NCBI RefSeq assembly: GCF_042100115.1
Contig: NC_091273.1
Location: 1,178,001-1,242,000, forward strand
Length of the DNA: 64,000 nt
From: Alternaria dauci
Taxonomy: Eukaryota; Ascomycota; Dothideomycetes; Pleosporales; Pleosporaceae
Direction of reading: 5' to 3'
The position numbers and the translations under genes were made by a program. Below, piece by piece: positions 34,575 through 46,777 of the stretch. Position 1 is the first letter of the stretch; each line of letters opens with the position of its first letter. Under the pieces are notes generated by a model that did not search any database, was not told the origin of the DNA, and was given only the letters and a program-made list of their open reading frames with translations.

Positions 34575-36433
34575 ATGCTGCCCCGAGCCGCCTTCCGCGC
34601 ACTGCGCATCCGGCCCGCACTGGCAGCTCCGCGCATTACACCTATAGCTTCTGCCTCGCAATGGACGCGCACCTACGCCAAGGTCGGCAAGCCAAAAGAC
34701 AACACATGGAAGCCCTCAGACCCCATCAGGTTCGACGAGGACAACAAGGCGCGGCCCAACCCGGTAAACCCTTCAGAGCAGCCCGAGTTTGACACAGCGG
34801 CGGCGCCAGAAGAGAACACGACGCCCACACACCCCTCAAGACCCGTAGAGAGCGCAACGCAGGCCTCGAAAAATGCCGGAAACGATTTCAAGATGGGAGA
34901 GCAGGAGGACATGTCCGGGCCCAAGTCGCCCAGCGAGAACACCGACCCCACCACCGAAAGCCCACAGTCGCAACAACCACAAAAGCCGCTGCCAGATCTG
35001 CGATACGGAATCCCCTCGACATTCGCCGAGGAGCATGCCGAAGCTGAGGCCAAGGCCAAGCGAGATCCAAACGACCCGAATCAACTCTACGACGACCCCA
35101 CGCCAGGCGCTGCGGGTGGCCGAGAGGGCGGTAGTGGTGGCGGCGGCGAGCTCCCCAAATCCGCATACGAGACCAGTACCGACAGGCGGAGAAATCGTGT
35201 TGCCAACTGGTCCTACCTCGCCATGCTACTCTTCGGCACAACGGGTGCAGTCTACATGGGCAGGAACTGGGAGAATGAAGAAGAGGAGGCAGCTCACATC
35301 GATGCTCCAAATGGCTGGACATTGGGACGCATGTACGCTCGTGCAGCCGCCCGCATCAACGGACAGAAAGCATACTACACCGAGCCCACGTTCCAGAAGC
35401 TGCTGCCAGACAAGGACAAGATCCCTGGAGGCGCACCCGAACTTACTCTGGTCCTGAGTCTCGAGGACCTCCTGCTACACTCGGAATGGACTACCAAGCA
35501 TGGCTACCGACTAGCCAAGCGGCCTGGTCTCGACTACTTCCTGCGATACCTCAGCTCGCAATACGAGCTCGTCATCTTTACCTCTGTCAAATCCATGGAC
35601 GCCGACCCCATTATTCGCAAGCTTGACCCATTCCGTCTCGTCATGTGGCCACTCTTCCGTGAAGCGACTCGCTTCGAAAAGGGCGAGTACATCAAGGTAT
35701 GCTCGCACCGCCTGATTCCCAGAATAACTTTTGCTAATCTCCCCAGGACCTCTCCTACCTCAACCGCGACCTCTCCAAAGTCATCATAATCGACACCGAC
35801 CCCTCGCACGTTAAACTCCAACCCGAAAATGCCATCATCCTCCCCAAGTGGAAGGGAGAGCCCGGAGACAAGGGCCTCGTAGCCATGATTCCTTTCCTAG
35901 AGTACCTCGCCATGATGTCTCAAACTGGCACCCCCATCGACGTACGCACCGTTCTCAAGTCCATGGAAGGCAAGGATATCCCCACCGAGTACGCTCGTCG
36001 TGAAGCCAAACTCCGCGAACAGTTCCAGCGCGATCTCCAAGAACAGAAGAAGAAGACCAAGGGAAGCGCAGGCGGCATGTTCATGAAGAGCTTGGGCCTT
36101 GATGGACCGAAGCAAGGCATGGTTCTTGGTGACCAAAACATCAGCCAGGGAATGTCAGAGGGCAAGATGATGATCGACATGTACCGCGAGTTCAACAAGC
36201 AAAACTACATGCACCTAGACAAGCAGATTCGCGAGAACGGAGAGCAATGGCTCAAGGAGATGGCCGAGGAGGAGAAGAAGATGCAGGAAGCTCAACTCAA
36301 CGACATGAAGGCAGGCGCATTCAGTTGGCTGGGTGGTTCAGCGCCTCAAACAGCCACTGTACCCTCAGCGGCGAGCGCCCCGGAGGCTGCGGCAAGTCAT
36401 CAGGGAGGTTCACAGCCGACGCAGACACGGTAG
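34575..36433 (+). CDS. TIM50: Mitochondrial inner-membrane import subunit TIM50
   Basis: Two exons (34575-35696, 35747-36433; 50-bp intron) give 602 residues. The first 33 residues are basic and Arg/Ala-rich with no acids (MLPRAAFRALRIRPALAAPR), a mitochondrial presequence. A long Pro/Glu-rich linker leads to one membrane segment at about 211-229 (NWSYLAMLLFGTTGAVYMG). The FCP1/NIF-like domain follows: LVLSLEDLLLHSEW, GYRLAKRPGLDYFLRYL, LVIFTSVKSMDADPII and KVIIIDTDPSHVKLQPENAI. The first catalytic Asp of true phosphatases is absent, as is normal in TIM50. TIM50 receives presequences from the TOM channel in the intermembrane space and passes them to TIM23. The long pre-membrane matrix segment and a C-terminal helix after the domain are typical of filamentous fungi. 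Confidence 0.94.
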
Positions 36434-36860
36434 AGATTTTTTCCCGCGTCTATGTCTAAGTATTTGAAAAAAGATACCACGAAAAGATACCGTTCCACTC
36501 TTGTGCAGGTTGCACGGGCGTACCTCGTCTGGATATGGGTGTCCTGGGTACTCACGATATGTACTATATATGTTGAAATACACTATTACGAACGCAAAGC
36601 AATATGTTGCGACTGCAATGACTTGATTTATTCCGAATGACCGCTAGAGTATTCTTGCACCAGCGAATAAAACACGAATGGGACAAGTCCTTGCAATGAC
36701 TTGGACAACATTTCTTGGGCGCATGCCTCGGCTCACGGCGTTAATACCGGACGTAATGGTGGGGCGCCGCCCATCTGTCCTACGGCATGCATGTCCCAGC
36801 CGCCTGTACACACTTCTTCCGACCCAACCGTCAGCTCCGTAACTGTAAATCCACATCACC
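36434..36860. other. Intergenic, tandem gene spacer
   Basis: These 427 bases lie between the TIM50 stop and the next gene on the same strand. No gene, RNA or notable repeat is seen. Confidence 0.5.
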
Positions 36861-38536
36861 ATGTTCCAGTTCACATCTCTCGTATCTAATCCGTTTGGAT
36901 CCCAATCTACACCCCCAGAACCGCCCCCAGAACCACCCGTCGTACCCGAGGAAGCCGCGACCACGCCAAATCCGTTCCCTTTCCTCCGCTTGCCTTTGGA
37001 GCTCCGTGAACAAATCTACTCTATATACTTCAACCCTGCCGATCATCTTGTCAGGAGTACAGAACTAGAAGCCAAGGGTTTCTTCGGGGGCGTATATCAA
37101 TGGGACTTTGATCTGCTCAGGGTGAACAAGCAGGTGTACGAGGAAGCAAAGAAAGTGTGGAGGAGAGAAAACATATTTGTCAAGGTTGCTACACCATGGC
37201 CTTCGGCGGGTATGTACAGGGTTTACTTGATGGCGACAGAGGGGGTTCCAGAGTTACTTGAATACACCGCGACGACACTCGGTGGAATTCGCGGACGCCG
37301 TGAGCCTCTCCTTTCTCTTTAGGATGCAACGCTGATATTCAACTTGGAGTCTTAGTGAACCACATCTCATCAGAGGGTCTCGTGCCCATCGTGTGCACCG
37401 ACGCCCGTGCCGACGCCTTCAAATCCTACCACGCCGTTGTACAGATAACCGCACCGTTCCATGGAATTGTGCCAGAACACATGGTTGTCATGCTCGTGGA
37501 CGATCTGCACTTGTTTACCAGAACGTGGTATTATAGTGCACTATCGTATCCTATGCTCAATGAGCGGCTTTCGACTAACTTTGTCCTGAGAAACCCGTAT
37601 GCAGAGTACAACGACGGAGGAGAGGAAGGTACAGCAGGAGAGCAGGAGCAGCAAGAAGGTCTAGGGATTCCGATTGCTCTGCAGCGGAAACTCTTACTGC
37701 CTTTTGAGCACGTCAAAGGTCTTCATGGTACAAGCATACACGGCTACTCGGCCGCCGTTCGTGAAGAGCTTGCTCGCCTCCAAGCCAAACCCATACCAAC
37801 GTTGCGCGAATCAGTCGAAAGTTCCACAGACTTCATGCTAGCCGGAGACGCCGCGCTCGCATCCTTACCAGATGCCAACGACAATAACAACGACGACTCT
37901 GACGCCGAAGCTGCCAACCAAGACGCCGCTCTACAAGCCCTTGAGCTCTACAGAAAGGCATTCCACGCAATCCACATCCTGGTCCACGGACGCACACGCC
38001 GCATCCTCGCAGACGACTTCTTTCACGATAACATAACATCCGGCCGTTACGCCGGTCAAACCGGCATAACCGTACGCGTCGTGCTACGCCTCAAGCTCGT
38101 CTCGCGAACAATTGCAGCATACAACAAACTCGGCCAATGGGGCGAGGCTGCGTTTTGGGGTTTTCGCACGGTACGTATGCTGCAGGAAACGCTACACACC
38201 GACTTTGAGCATTTTTTGACCGACTTCATCGATGGCTCTGATGCTGGTTTCATCTATGTAAGGGCTGGAATTGCATTCTGGAACATGGAAAAGGACAAAG
38301 AGGCTTGGTTGGGAGAGCTGATCAGTTATGCTGATGAGCCTGTGGCTGAGAGCGGACATCTTTGGGCAACGGCTCGGAAATATATTAAGCCTGCTGCGAG
38401 GGCAGATGTGAGGAAGGAGTTGCAGGGTTATGGTGTACCGCAGGCTATAATCAGCTTGTTTGGTGATGTAGCGACCGGGGAAGATGCTGTTGAGAGTATG
38501 GTGGCTGATGATGGAAGTAGCACTAGCGCAGAGTGA
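36861..38536 (+). CDS. Conserved fungal protein with F-box-like N-terminus, function unknown
   Basis: Two exons (36861-37209 and 37356-38536; 146-bp intron) join in frame to 509 residues. After a Pro-rich lead (PPEPPPEPPVVPEE) the segment FPFLRLPLELREQIYSIYF and LLRVNKQVYEEAKKVWRRENIFVKV matches the small F-box-like module found in large Pezizomycotina families. The rest is mostly helical, with two tetratricopeptide-like helices (AALQALELYRKAFHAIHILV, LGQWGEAAFWGFRTVRML) and an acidic low-complexity insert (DANDNNNDDSDAEAAN). No catalytic motif is seen. The splice junction was chosen because it converts a frame with stops into TPWPSAVNHISSEGLVPIV, the pattern of the family. It may act in protein turnover, but the role is unproven. 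Confidence 0.75.
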
Positions 38537-38650
38537 AGGTATCTGCAGGTAAGAAGGTGGGCTTGTTTTACTCTGGTGAGCTTCTCTAGTGGAGATATTC
38601 CTATGTACCTAGCGCAAAGCACATACAATCATCAAGAATATCAAGACTTC

Positions 38651-40465
38651 TCACAGACCATACAAAAACGACATCTTCGCATCCGCATATCTGGTCGAAT
38701 CCAATCTCTCAGCCTCGATCTCATCTGCACTCTTTCCCTCCGCCCAAATCATTTTCCTCTTATTAACGGCTTTCAAGATGAATCTGTACGCCGTGTAACC
38801 CATCAGCGCCGCGGCCACAAAGCCCAGCGTGGCGTAAAAAGGTGTCAGATATCTAGGCGCATATCGTTTCTTGTAGAGTTGCGAGCCGATCACGCCGGCG
38901 AGGTTGCCAAATCCATTCACGCCGAGAACGAGGGATCGTTTTCCAGGCTCGGGATTGTTGCCACTGAGCCAGGCTACAGTCAGGGGAGCTGAGATGTAGC
39001 TTCCGAAGAGGAGGACACAAAGGCCTGCGTACTGTACGTGGTGGGACGGCGCGGTAACGGTGATGATCAGACCAATGAGGGCAAAGAAAGTGCCGATGAT
39101 GATGTGATAGCCTCGTTCTTTCCGGCGATCCGAACTAAGGGCAAAGAGGTATAGGCCTACGGCGCCGCATACGAATGGCGGTACAGACATCTAAATATGG
39201 TGGTATGAGCTTCATCCGCGAAATGGAGTATACGAGCATAGCAACATACCAAGTTTGCGTCTATCGACGAGTATCCCAGGCCCTGCACAACCATAGGCAT
39301 AAAGACGGAGAACGCCTGGCCGGGTACACTAGCGCAGATATTGAAGAAGAGTAGAAACCAAAGTTTCCAGTCCTTGACTGTTTCAATAGCATCCCTCTTC
39401 GTAAGTCGATCTCGTTCTACGCCATCATCGCCGTAACTGTGCGCAACCCATTTGGAATTGTCCCTGACAATACGCTGCACAGCGAACACCTGTTCTTCGG
39501 CATTAAGGAACCACGCTGATCCTGGTCCTTGCGGTAGCCAGAACCAAGCAATGATTGCGACAAACACCGTCAAGGCCCCTTCTATGATGAACAAATACTG
39601 CCAATTGCGCAATGTGGTACCGTTGAGGTGGAAAATGCCGAATGCTAGTGTTGATATTAGAAAGGTACTAGAGCATACGGCAACTTGCAGGGCATACCAA
39701 TAGAGCCCGAGAAGGCGCCAGCAACGGCGTATTGCCCGTAAAAGAGACCGATTCGCACCGCCATGTCGTATCGGCCATAGAAGGTAGAAAGATATGTGAT
39801 GGCTGTAGGGTAGAAGCCCGCCTCGAAAGCGCCAATCATGAGTCTGACAGCAAGAAGACCGCTCTTACCACGGACAAAGGCGTGCGCCAATGTGAAAACA
39901 CCCCAGCCGATCTGTCTAGGATTAAAAAATTGCATGCCGCATATATTCACGTTGAACTTACCATTATGATAGTAATCCAGTGTTTTGCCCCCATCCATCT
40001 TCCCACAGCGGCCGAAGGAGGCTGAAGCAACACGAATGTAACGAAGAAAAGCGATACTGCTAAGTTGAGATCGTCCGGGGTTGCCCCGATGTCTTTGGTG
40101 AACCCTGCATACATTAGGACAGATCCTTTGTGATCAGCATTCCGAAGATCCAACATACCTTGCGTCTCCGCATTTCCAACGTTCGATCGGTCTAAGCCGT
40201 TGAACAAATACAACAGGGAAAGAAATGGTAGCAACGCAATGTCCATCTTCCTGTTCACGCGTTTTGACATGGAGCGCTCCTCGGAACTGGGTGCTTCCCC
40301 GTTCGTCGGCATTGCAACCGTTCCACCCATAATGGTGGTTGAACCCATAGCTGTCGGGCTGCTACTGCGGGAACGAGGAAGTAGAAGATCATCTTCTTGA
40401 ATAAAATCCATGGTCAAGGCAAGTTCCGGGTAGTCAAGTTGGCCAAGCCCAGGCACATTCACCAT
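38651..40465 (-). CDS. MFS permease, allantoate/anion:cation symporter (Dal5/Tna1-like) family
   Basis: Five exons (40465-40159, 40104-39962, 39911-39698, 39644-39250, 39190-38651) join to 532 residues. Twelve hydrophobic segments are visible. DIALLPFLSLLYLFNGLDRSNVGNAE is the first helix and DRxNxGNA motif of the Dal5/nicotinate-type family. GRWMGAKHWITIIM and LLAVRLMIGAFEAGFYPTAITYLSTFYGRYDMAVRIGLFYG are hallmark segments. Members carry organic anions such as allantoate, nicotinate, pantothenate or biotin precursors with protons across the plasma membrane. The first intron (40105-40158) is 54 bp with no stop in frame, so a version retaining it (18 extra residues) would also be open. I favour splicing because it restores AETQGFTKDIG. 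The adjacent Zn(II)2Cys6 gene may regulate it. Confidence 0.9.
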
Positions 40466-41124
40466 TTTCCGTTTTCACATGTACGTAATTGCTTTGGTGA
40501 AGCTCAAGAACGGATCCGTAGCTTGCCTACAATGACCGGTGTCGACATGTAACCGCCTCTGACCCCATGGAATTTGTCCGATCAAAGTTGTATACAGCTT
40601 GGCTTGCAGGATTCCATGGATCGGAGCATGCCAGGCTAGGCTCGACCAATCGGACGCGTCCGCTCAGGGGGCTACCCCTGTCCGAATGTGGGCTTTGGCA
40701 TCGACAACTCCGAGGTGAGCCAAACGCGGTTCTGCAATAGTTGCTTATCTCGACGAAAATGGCAAAAGGGCAACTTGGAAGACGCTGGACATGACATTGT
40801 TGCCTCGTCCTCCGCGGAGAGGCTGGCGAACATGGAATCTCTAGAAATGTCTTCTATGCGCCGTCGGCATTTCGAGCAGCAGTACTTTATGCACTACGAG
40901 CCGGTTCCAAGTTATTGTTCCGTGTATTGATCATGGCGTAAGCAAGACCCTGGTAGCCCGACGGGGTGGTAAGAGCGATTCCTTTCAACCGTTGGTAATG
41001 GATAGTCACTGCATCGTCGTGATTGGTTGGCGGATCCGCGGACATTGGAGCGCCGCGGGGAAACCAAGGTTTCTCGAGTCGAGACTCGACACGGTTCGCC
41101 TGAAGCGCAATTCTGGGGCACAAT
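40466..41124. promoter_or_regulatory. MFS promoter with palindromic CGG sites
   Basis: This is the 5' flank of the MFS gene and the 3' flank of the regulator gene. CGGACGCGTCCG at 40651-40662 is a perfect palindrome with CGG-N6-CCG geometry, 186 bp before the MFS start, and is preceded by T (TCGG-N6-CCG). CGGATCCG at 41031-41038 is CGG-N2-CCG. A further palindrome GTCGAG-A-CTCGAC lies at 41078-41090. Zn(II)2Cys6 dimers bind inverted CGG triplets. Binding by the neighbour is inference. Confidence 0.5.
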
Positions 41125-43557
41125 TCAGATGAGTAAGTTGTTATGTAGCTTCAGCCCGTCACTTTGCATCCAGGTTTGCAGCTCCTGGTAAACGGTGCCT
41201 CCTGTCGTGTTCGATGCACCTCCTTGGATTTCTGGCCCTCGCACGGCACTGTACTGCAGTCCAGGAGTACTAATGACTAGACCAGGGTCATTCCCTTGCT
41301 CGAAGTGTCCATGACCATGAGATAAGTAGCGATCAACCAAAGCTTTAAGATCTTGCAAGACTTTGTAGCAGTCTCTGGGGTAATTAGTACCAGTTCTTGA
41401 CTCCTCCTCAAATGTGCGCATGGCAAAGTCTATATCGGAGGCATATACTGCAGTGTTGAGCAGAGTCGGCGAGGTTTCAGTGCTCGAAGAGTGAAGAATC
41501 CGATCTAGCATCAAGACAACAGCCGCATTGAAGACAAAGTGCAAACCGGCCTGCAGTAGCTTCCTCGTGGATCGCAATCGTTGAGCAGACAACAAATTAC
41601 GTTGAGCAGCCTCTGAGCAAGCTTGAATATACTTGCTATGCGCGTGTCGCTGTACAGACCATTGGCCATTCATGTAGCGTTCAGCCACGGCTTGCTTGAC
41701 AGCGGCGAGTAGAATTGGTCGAGTTGCAAGGACAATAAGCTGGTTCGAAGCTAGATGCAAAGAGAGAACCGGAGGGTCAGCATCCGTGCGATCAGTCAGT
41801 ACTGGTGGCAACTGCAGCTTCCAGTCTTCGAGCAATTTCAGAGCCTTGTCCACGTTCAGGGTCGAATATCCAGGTTGGTAGTGTCTCGGGGCTATTTTGA
41901 ATGTTTCACAAACAATGTAGCCAGAGATGCGAGATAGCTCAACGTGTGCTCGGAGGCCTGCACACGGTGGCATTGAGCTGAGGAGATTAGCGATGCTTTC
42001 CGCTTGGCCAGTTTGCAAACACTTACGGTACATCGCTTGGTAAAGGTAGCCTGATTGCTTCGTCAAGTAGAGTTGGTGGGCGTCCCATCAGCACGGAAAG
42101 CCATCTATCCAGTATGTATAGGGTCCAAAAAGTGCGTTTGCTCGCTTCGTCATTACATGACCTGAATGCACCATGTATGATGGCGATGTGAATTGCTAGG
42201 CTGACCTTGACGTTTGGAAACAAGGTTAGTATGTGCCTCGAGTGCCGTGCGTATGTGAACTTTACTTACATATACATAAGCTGAATCTCTACGGTTGAGT
42301 TCGATCAAATAGAATCCCATAAGAGTCAAGACCGGGACATCGTCCAGCGTGAATCGTACTGTATCCAGAGGGTTTCCAAGAAGCTTTCGCGCGCGCTTGA
42401 AGAAAGCCCCTCCAGCGTGCTGGGCTGACCGATGGAAAGCCGCATGACCAACAGAAGTAGCCAGGGCGAAGCAGACATGATAAAAGGCCAAGCGTCGGTG
42501 GGTATCTTCAGTCGTCATTGCACTCATTGAAGGGGCAGCAGATGTAGGAAGCTTGCTGAGGTCGCCCCACCCTGTACGATGTCAGCGAAACACCAGCAAT
42601 GGCCGGCACATAGCTTACAGTATATTCCACCAGAGAGAAACTCGCCGTTGCCATCTTGAATGTAAGCGCGCAATTGGGCCAACATCAGTGCCATGTCTTC
42701 CTGATCGGGTAGCCATAGAGGATCTACGCTTGGATTGGGAATTGGTCTCGAGTCGTAGGTCTGATACGTTCCAATTGAAGCCACGAACGAGGACCCATCC
42801 GCAGATTCAGGCTGGAAAGTTAAAGGAACTAGGGTAAGCATGAACTGTTTCAAGTAGTCCAAGAATGTCGCTCCAGAGGTTTCGCCGAAAAATCTGGGGG
42901 TACCACAAGGATCGACAAGCAGGCGGCCATCGCTCGCGTCGGCCTGATCCAGTTCCATTGACACGGATAGAAAAGTCGGTGCAGTTGAACGCCCTGGCTC
43001 GCCATGATCGAGCTGTCCGATAATTTCAGCGGCTTCTTTAGGTGCGGCAATCTTGAACCCCGCCTCGAGTGCTGCACATCGGTTTCGCAAACGTTCGAGC
43101 TCGTCTCTCAGTGAGTGCTTATCCAAGTCGGGTGCTGCATACTCGCATGGCCGCGAGGATTTGGTGCATCGTTGGCACGGCTGTTCTCCAGAACACCGAA
43201 CTCGACGAACGTTGCACGCGTTGCATCTGCGCTCCGTAGGTCAGCGATGGGTCTCAAAAGGCTCGGGCTTAGACTGCCCAGGATCCGAGTAATGCACGCG
43301 TTCTCAGTGGTGCAGGCGAGCCAATTCTGACGTATGCAAACAACAAATGCTTGAGCGACGTCTGTTGGCATCTTGGTACCGTGGCAGTAAGAAATCGCGA
43401 CCAATACCAGTAGGAAAAGTGGAGGCTGGGACTATACTCACGCTCTTACGACGCGCTTTCGTAATGACGGGTCGACCTTGTGTCTTCTTGGATTAACAGG
43501 CAGGCGCTGTGGCTGGGGGGAGGAACTTTGGGAGGATGGTGTTAAGGTGGACTGCAT
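41125..43557 (-). CDS. Zn(II)2Cys6 fungal transcription factor
   Basis: Five exons (43557-43442, 43226-42619, 42571-42270, 42205-42027, 41977-41125) join in frame to 685 residues. The zinc cluster is split by the first intron (215 bp). Joining gives cysteines at 40, 43, 50, 56, 59 and 66, exactly CX2CX6CX5CX2CX6C, with the basic loop NVRRVRC. A short Leu-rich coiled coil (LRDELERLRNRCAALEAGF) follows and should dimerise. The middle holds the Fungal_trans (fungal-specific transcription factor) domain, with ALATSVGHAAFHR, SAYVYVSLAIHIAIIHG and RTFWTLYILDRWLSVLMGRPPTL. It should act in the nucleus on inverted CGG triplets. The neighbouring permease promoter has such sites. The pathway is unknown. 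Confidence 0.9.
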
Positions 43558-44322
43558 TTCGGGCCGAGCGGTTCAAAGCTGTCGTAGTACGCCTGGTACT
43601 GCCATGGAATGTGTGGAGGGAGATATGGGTGAGGAACAGTAGCACCGAAGAAGGGAAGACGCGAGAGGTACCGGAAGCGTGTAGCGCCTCTTGGACCCTA
43701 CGAGTCTAGTTAGACAGCACGTCACCACCGCTGTTGTGTTGGGATGTCTAGGCATAAGTTTACAGTTGTCATTTTCATCACGGCGAGGAGATTAGATTTG
43801 CGAATGCGATGAAGGGAACCTTTGCCACATGTTCATTCTAAATCACGATTCAATCCTGGGACTCGGGTGTGCTTCCATGGCGAACGGCCGAAGGAGTTGC
43901 ATACCTAATTGGCGGCTAGCCTGCGGGGCTCTGCTGCAGACATCATGCCACCCAACCACCACAACACATGCCTACAAGGAGGATTCAAGCGGAGTATCAA
44001 ATCCGCAGGTTTATTCTTTTACATAAGCGTTGATACTCATCATGGGCCTATTCGTAGCAATGGTATTTATGCCAGAATTACCGACATGTACAAAGCGCGC
44101 GCCAATGAAGGAAAAGAAAAAAGAATCTCGATATTAGGAGGTTGTTACCAGGAACGGGTATAAAATCCAGATTGGACGCGGCTGGAACATTGATTCATAG
44201 GACGCCACACGGTACGGATCGAAAGGAACCCGTGGGCTAATGCGCGTCAAGAAAAGAAACGAAAACACGGATTGCCGGCGAAAGCAACCTTGGCTTCGCT
44301 TCGTATCGAAAGCTGCAAGGGC
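43558..44322. other. Intergenic, no gene seen
   Basis: These 765 bases lie between the regulator start and the stop of the next minus-strand gene. Short ORFs carry no family signature. Confidence 0.45.
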
Positions 44323-45084
44323 TCATGTCTCCAAATCCACGGCTAATTGCCACCTACACGCTGTTCGTATCATGTATTTTGCCTCCTCTTCACTCATCCA
44401 GTTCATTTCTTCCCCCCCATTCCACTTGATTCCCACTATCTTTCCAGCGCCCTCGCCCTTTGTATCCATGACGACAAACAGCTCTGCGACCTTCAGTCCA
44501 GTCCAACTTCGGTGGAAGTGAACCTTTAGTTTTCCTGTCTGATCAGGACCCTCGCTGTATATGTACCACTTGTCGTCCATGTCCTTTGGCGCATACCCAA
44601 GATATAATGAGTATATTTGCGAGGGTGGGAGGAAGACATTCCACGAGGTTATGAGAGGCTTGCCAGGAAACGGCATGGTTGGTAAAGCACTTGGAAGCAC
44701 GCGTCGGCGCGGCTCTGGAGATGTCGGGGGTGTGAATTGGCTGCGGGGGTGTCGATTGGATGGTAGCTCGATGCGTTGGATGTGTGCAACCATCTTGGGT
44801 TGTTGCGGTTTCGAGGCATCGACGGCTATGACAGTGCGCTTGTTTGCGGGCGACGGCGGCGGTGTAAGAAGGCTTGCTGGTGAATGTGAAGGACGGCGCT
44901 GTAACCTTCTCGGCGATTGTGGGTTGGGCGACTGGAGATTTGGTGATCGTAGACTGGGCGAATATGGACGCAGGCCTTGGTTCATCAGAAAAGGCGACGG
45001 AGGAGTGTCGTCTCGGTCTCGTCTGGAGAAGCGGCGGAATAGTGACTTCTTGCGGGAGAGCGGCTGTGGTGATTCGAGAGCCAT
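44323..45084 (-). CDS. Conserved uncharacterised fungal protein
   Basis: This is an intronless frame of 253 residues from the ATG at 45084 (MALESPQPLSRKKSLFRRFSRRDR). The first 130 residues are basic and Ser/Pro-rich with SP repeats (RSPNLQSPNPQSPRRL) and look disordered and phosphorylatable. The last 110 residues form a compact domain: LITSWNVFLPPSQIYSLYL, KWYIYSEGP, KVHFHRSWTGLKVAELFVV, GIKWNGGEEMNW and AKYMIRTACRWQLAVDL. The pattern of tryptophans and alternating hydrophobics suggests a mainly beta fold. The WYIYSEGP-to-RSWTG spacing recurs, as I recall, in many unnamed Pezizomycotina proteins. No catalytic residues are evident. The frame is open upstream of 45084 but without an ATG. Confidence 0.72.
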   Translation of the reverse strand: MALESPQPLSRKKSLFRRFSRRDRDDTPPSPFLMNQGLRPYSPSLRSPNLQSPNPQSPRRLQRRPSHSPASLLTPPPSPANKRTVIAVDASKPQQPKMVAHIQRIELPSNRHPRSQFTPPTSPEPRRRVLPSALPTMPFPGKPLITSWNVFLPPSQIYSLYLGYAPKDMDDKWYIYSEGPDQTGKLKVHFHRSWTGLKVAELFVVMDTKGEGAGKIVGIKWNGGEEMNWMSEEEAKYMIRTACRWQLAVDLET

Positions 45085-46777
45085 TGTCTTGAGTAGTACC
45101 CCACTTGCGATTCTTCTTGTTGTGTCTTGACTGTAAAACGGCAATCCTCCAAGGTGAAATCAACAGCGAAACGAGAGTATGAAACAAAGTGATAGGCTTG
45201 TCCGCCGCACAACGACAAGTGGAGAAAGACAGGTGCACCGTGCAAGACAAATACGGTGGTCGTACTCAGCCGCACCCCTCGCGAGGGCTGAGTCTGGCTT
45301 TATTTAGTATGCACATTCCAAGCTGCATGCGGACAAGCGAGTACACATCAGCGCACCTGGGTCCACTCCACAGACACGGAACATGAGGACTCCTGCATGG
45401 GGTGGGCTGGCAGGCCTGAGCAAAGGTTGATGGCGCGTGATCGGCCTGAGGATGATTGGAAAGAAGTTCTGGTCGTGGGCCGGCGCTGGCAAGCGTCATG
45501 ACCCAAACTTTGACGCGGGAAGCGCACGGCCTCTGCTGACAAGTGCCTGATTTAGCGCATCATCCACCCTCTTCCTGGTCGAGGCGTCCATGGAGCTTCA
45601 TCATCGACTTTTTTTTGGATTCTCTGGCGAGACATTTCCTCAGCGCTTTCCTCGATTGTGCACTCTCTCGTACCCTGGGTCGTGAGCGTGATGGCTGTGT
45701 GCCCTCGGATTCCTCGCATACGCGTACCTCCCCCCACCTGGGTCGCCTCGCCAGCCTGCAAGCACGGCGATCGCACCGGCTCCTCAAAGCCGAGCATGCC
45801 TACGAACCTAGGTTTCAAACATATCACGATTGCACAATCGAGCCAGTAGAGACGACTAGTGCATGCCGCAGATAGCCCAGTCAACTGCCTTTGGTGCCGC
45901 AGCCTTGGGATTTACCCACCAACAAGGTCTGGTAGGCCCAATCACAGTTTCTTTGTCGCAGCTCACAATCTGTGCTAAGCAAAGCTAATAACAAGTGGTT
46001 GGAACGCCAACGTAGCTCTCCGACGTGATCGATGTAACGAGTGGGGCGATCGTGATATGTACGAGACGAATTGGATTCCCACGGTAAAGTGAACAGCACA
46101 AACGTTGCACAGAGTGCTCGCATCCTACCAAAAGCCAAGAGCATACCATCGGAGAATTGATGGCGCGACCGGCTAGTTACCACGACGCTCTCTTGGGTCG
46201 ATGGGCGGAATCGATCATTGACTCATGGATTGAGCTCATGAAGACCACCAGAGCCACCAGCCAATTGGTGAACTCACTTCACTATCCTCTCTACGATAAA
46301 CTACAGCCAGGGAATTGCAAGCAATACTCTCCAAGGGCGTGATAATCTCCAATGGTCGTATCCAGCATGTACATGTACAAGAGACGCCAACATTGGAGCA
46401 ATGCGGGGTGACAGCTTAGTGTGAATGCGGTGGTGCGTCTATAGTGTAAACGAGACAGGTACGGCAGCCAGCCACAGCTGTTACTAGCCGAAGCTACTGG
46501 ACAACTTGTCGTAGTCTGGATTGTTTCGCTGTTCAACTACAGGCCATCTAGAACATCGTGTAGTCCGTCTGTCAAGCCCCTGCGAAAATCCAGCCGCAAG
46601 AGATCAGCGTCGTACATTGCAGATAGAGTTGTGCAGAACAACTGCAAACGCAGGTCAGAATTAGTCGCCTTTGCAAGCATCAAAACCAGGGCTAGAACGA
46701 GCAACAGAATTCCCTTGCCGAATCAAACAATCACTTCTTTCCGTTCCGCTGGCTATCGCTTGTTCTATCGCCCAACC
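45085..46777. other. Intergenic 1.7 kb, no gene seen
   Basis: ORFs of about 110 codons on opposite strands at 45543-45884 overlap each other and lack family features. The 46631-47191 plus ORF is antisense to the secreted-protein gene. Nothing else is supported. Confidence 0.45.
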
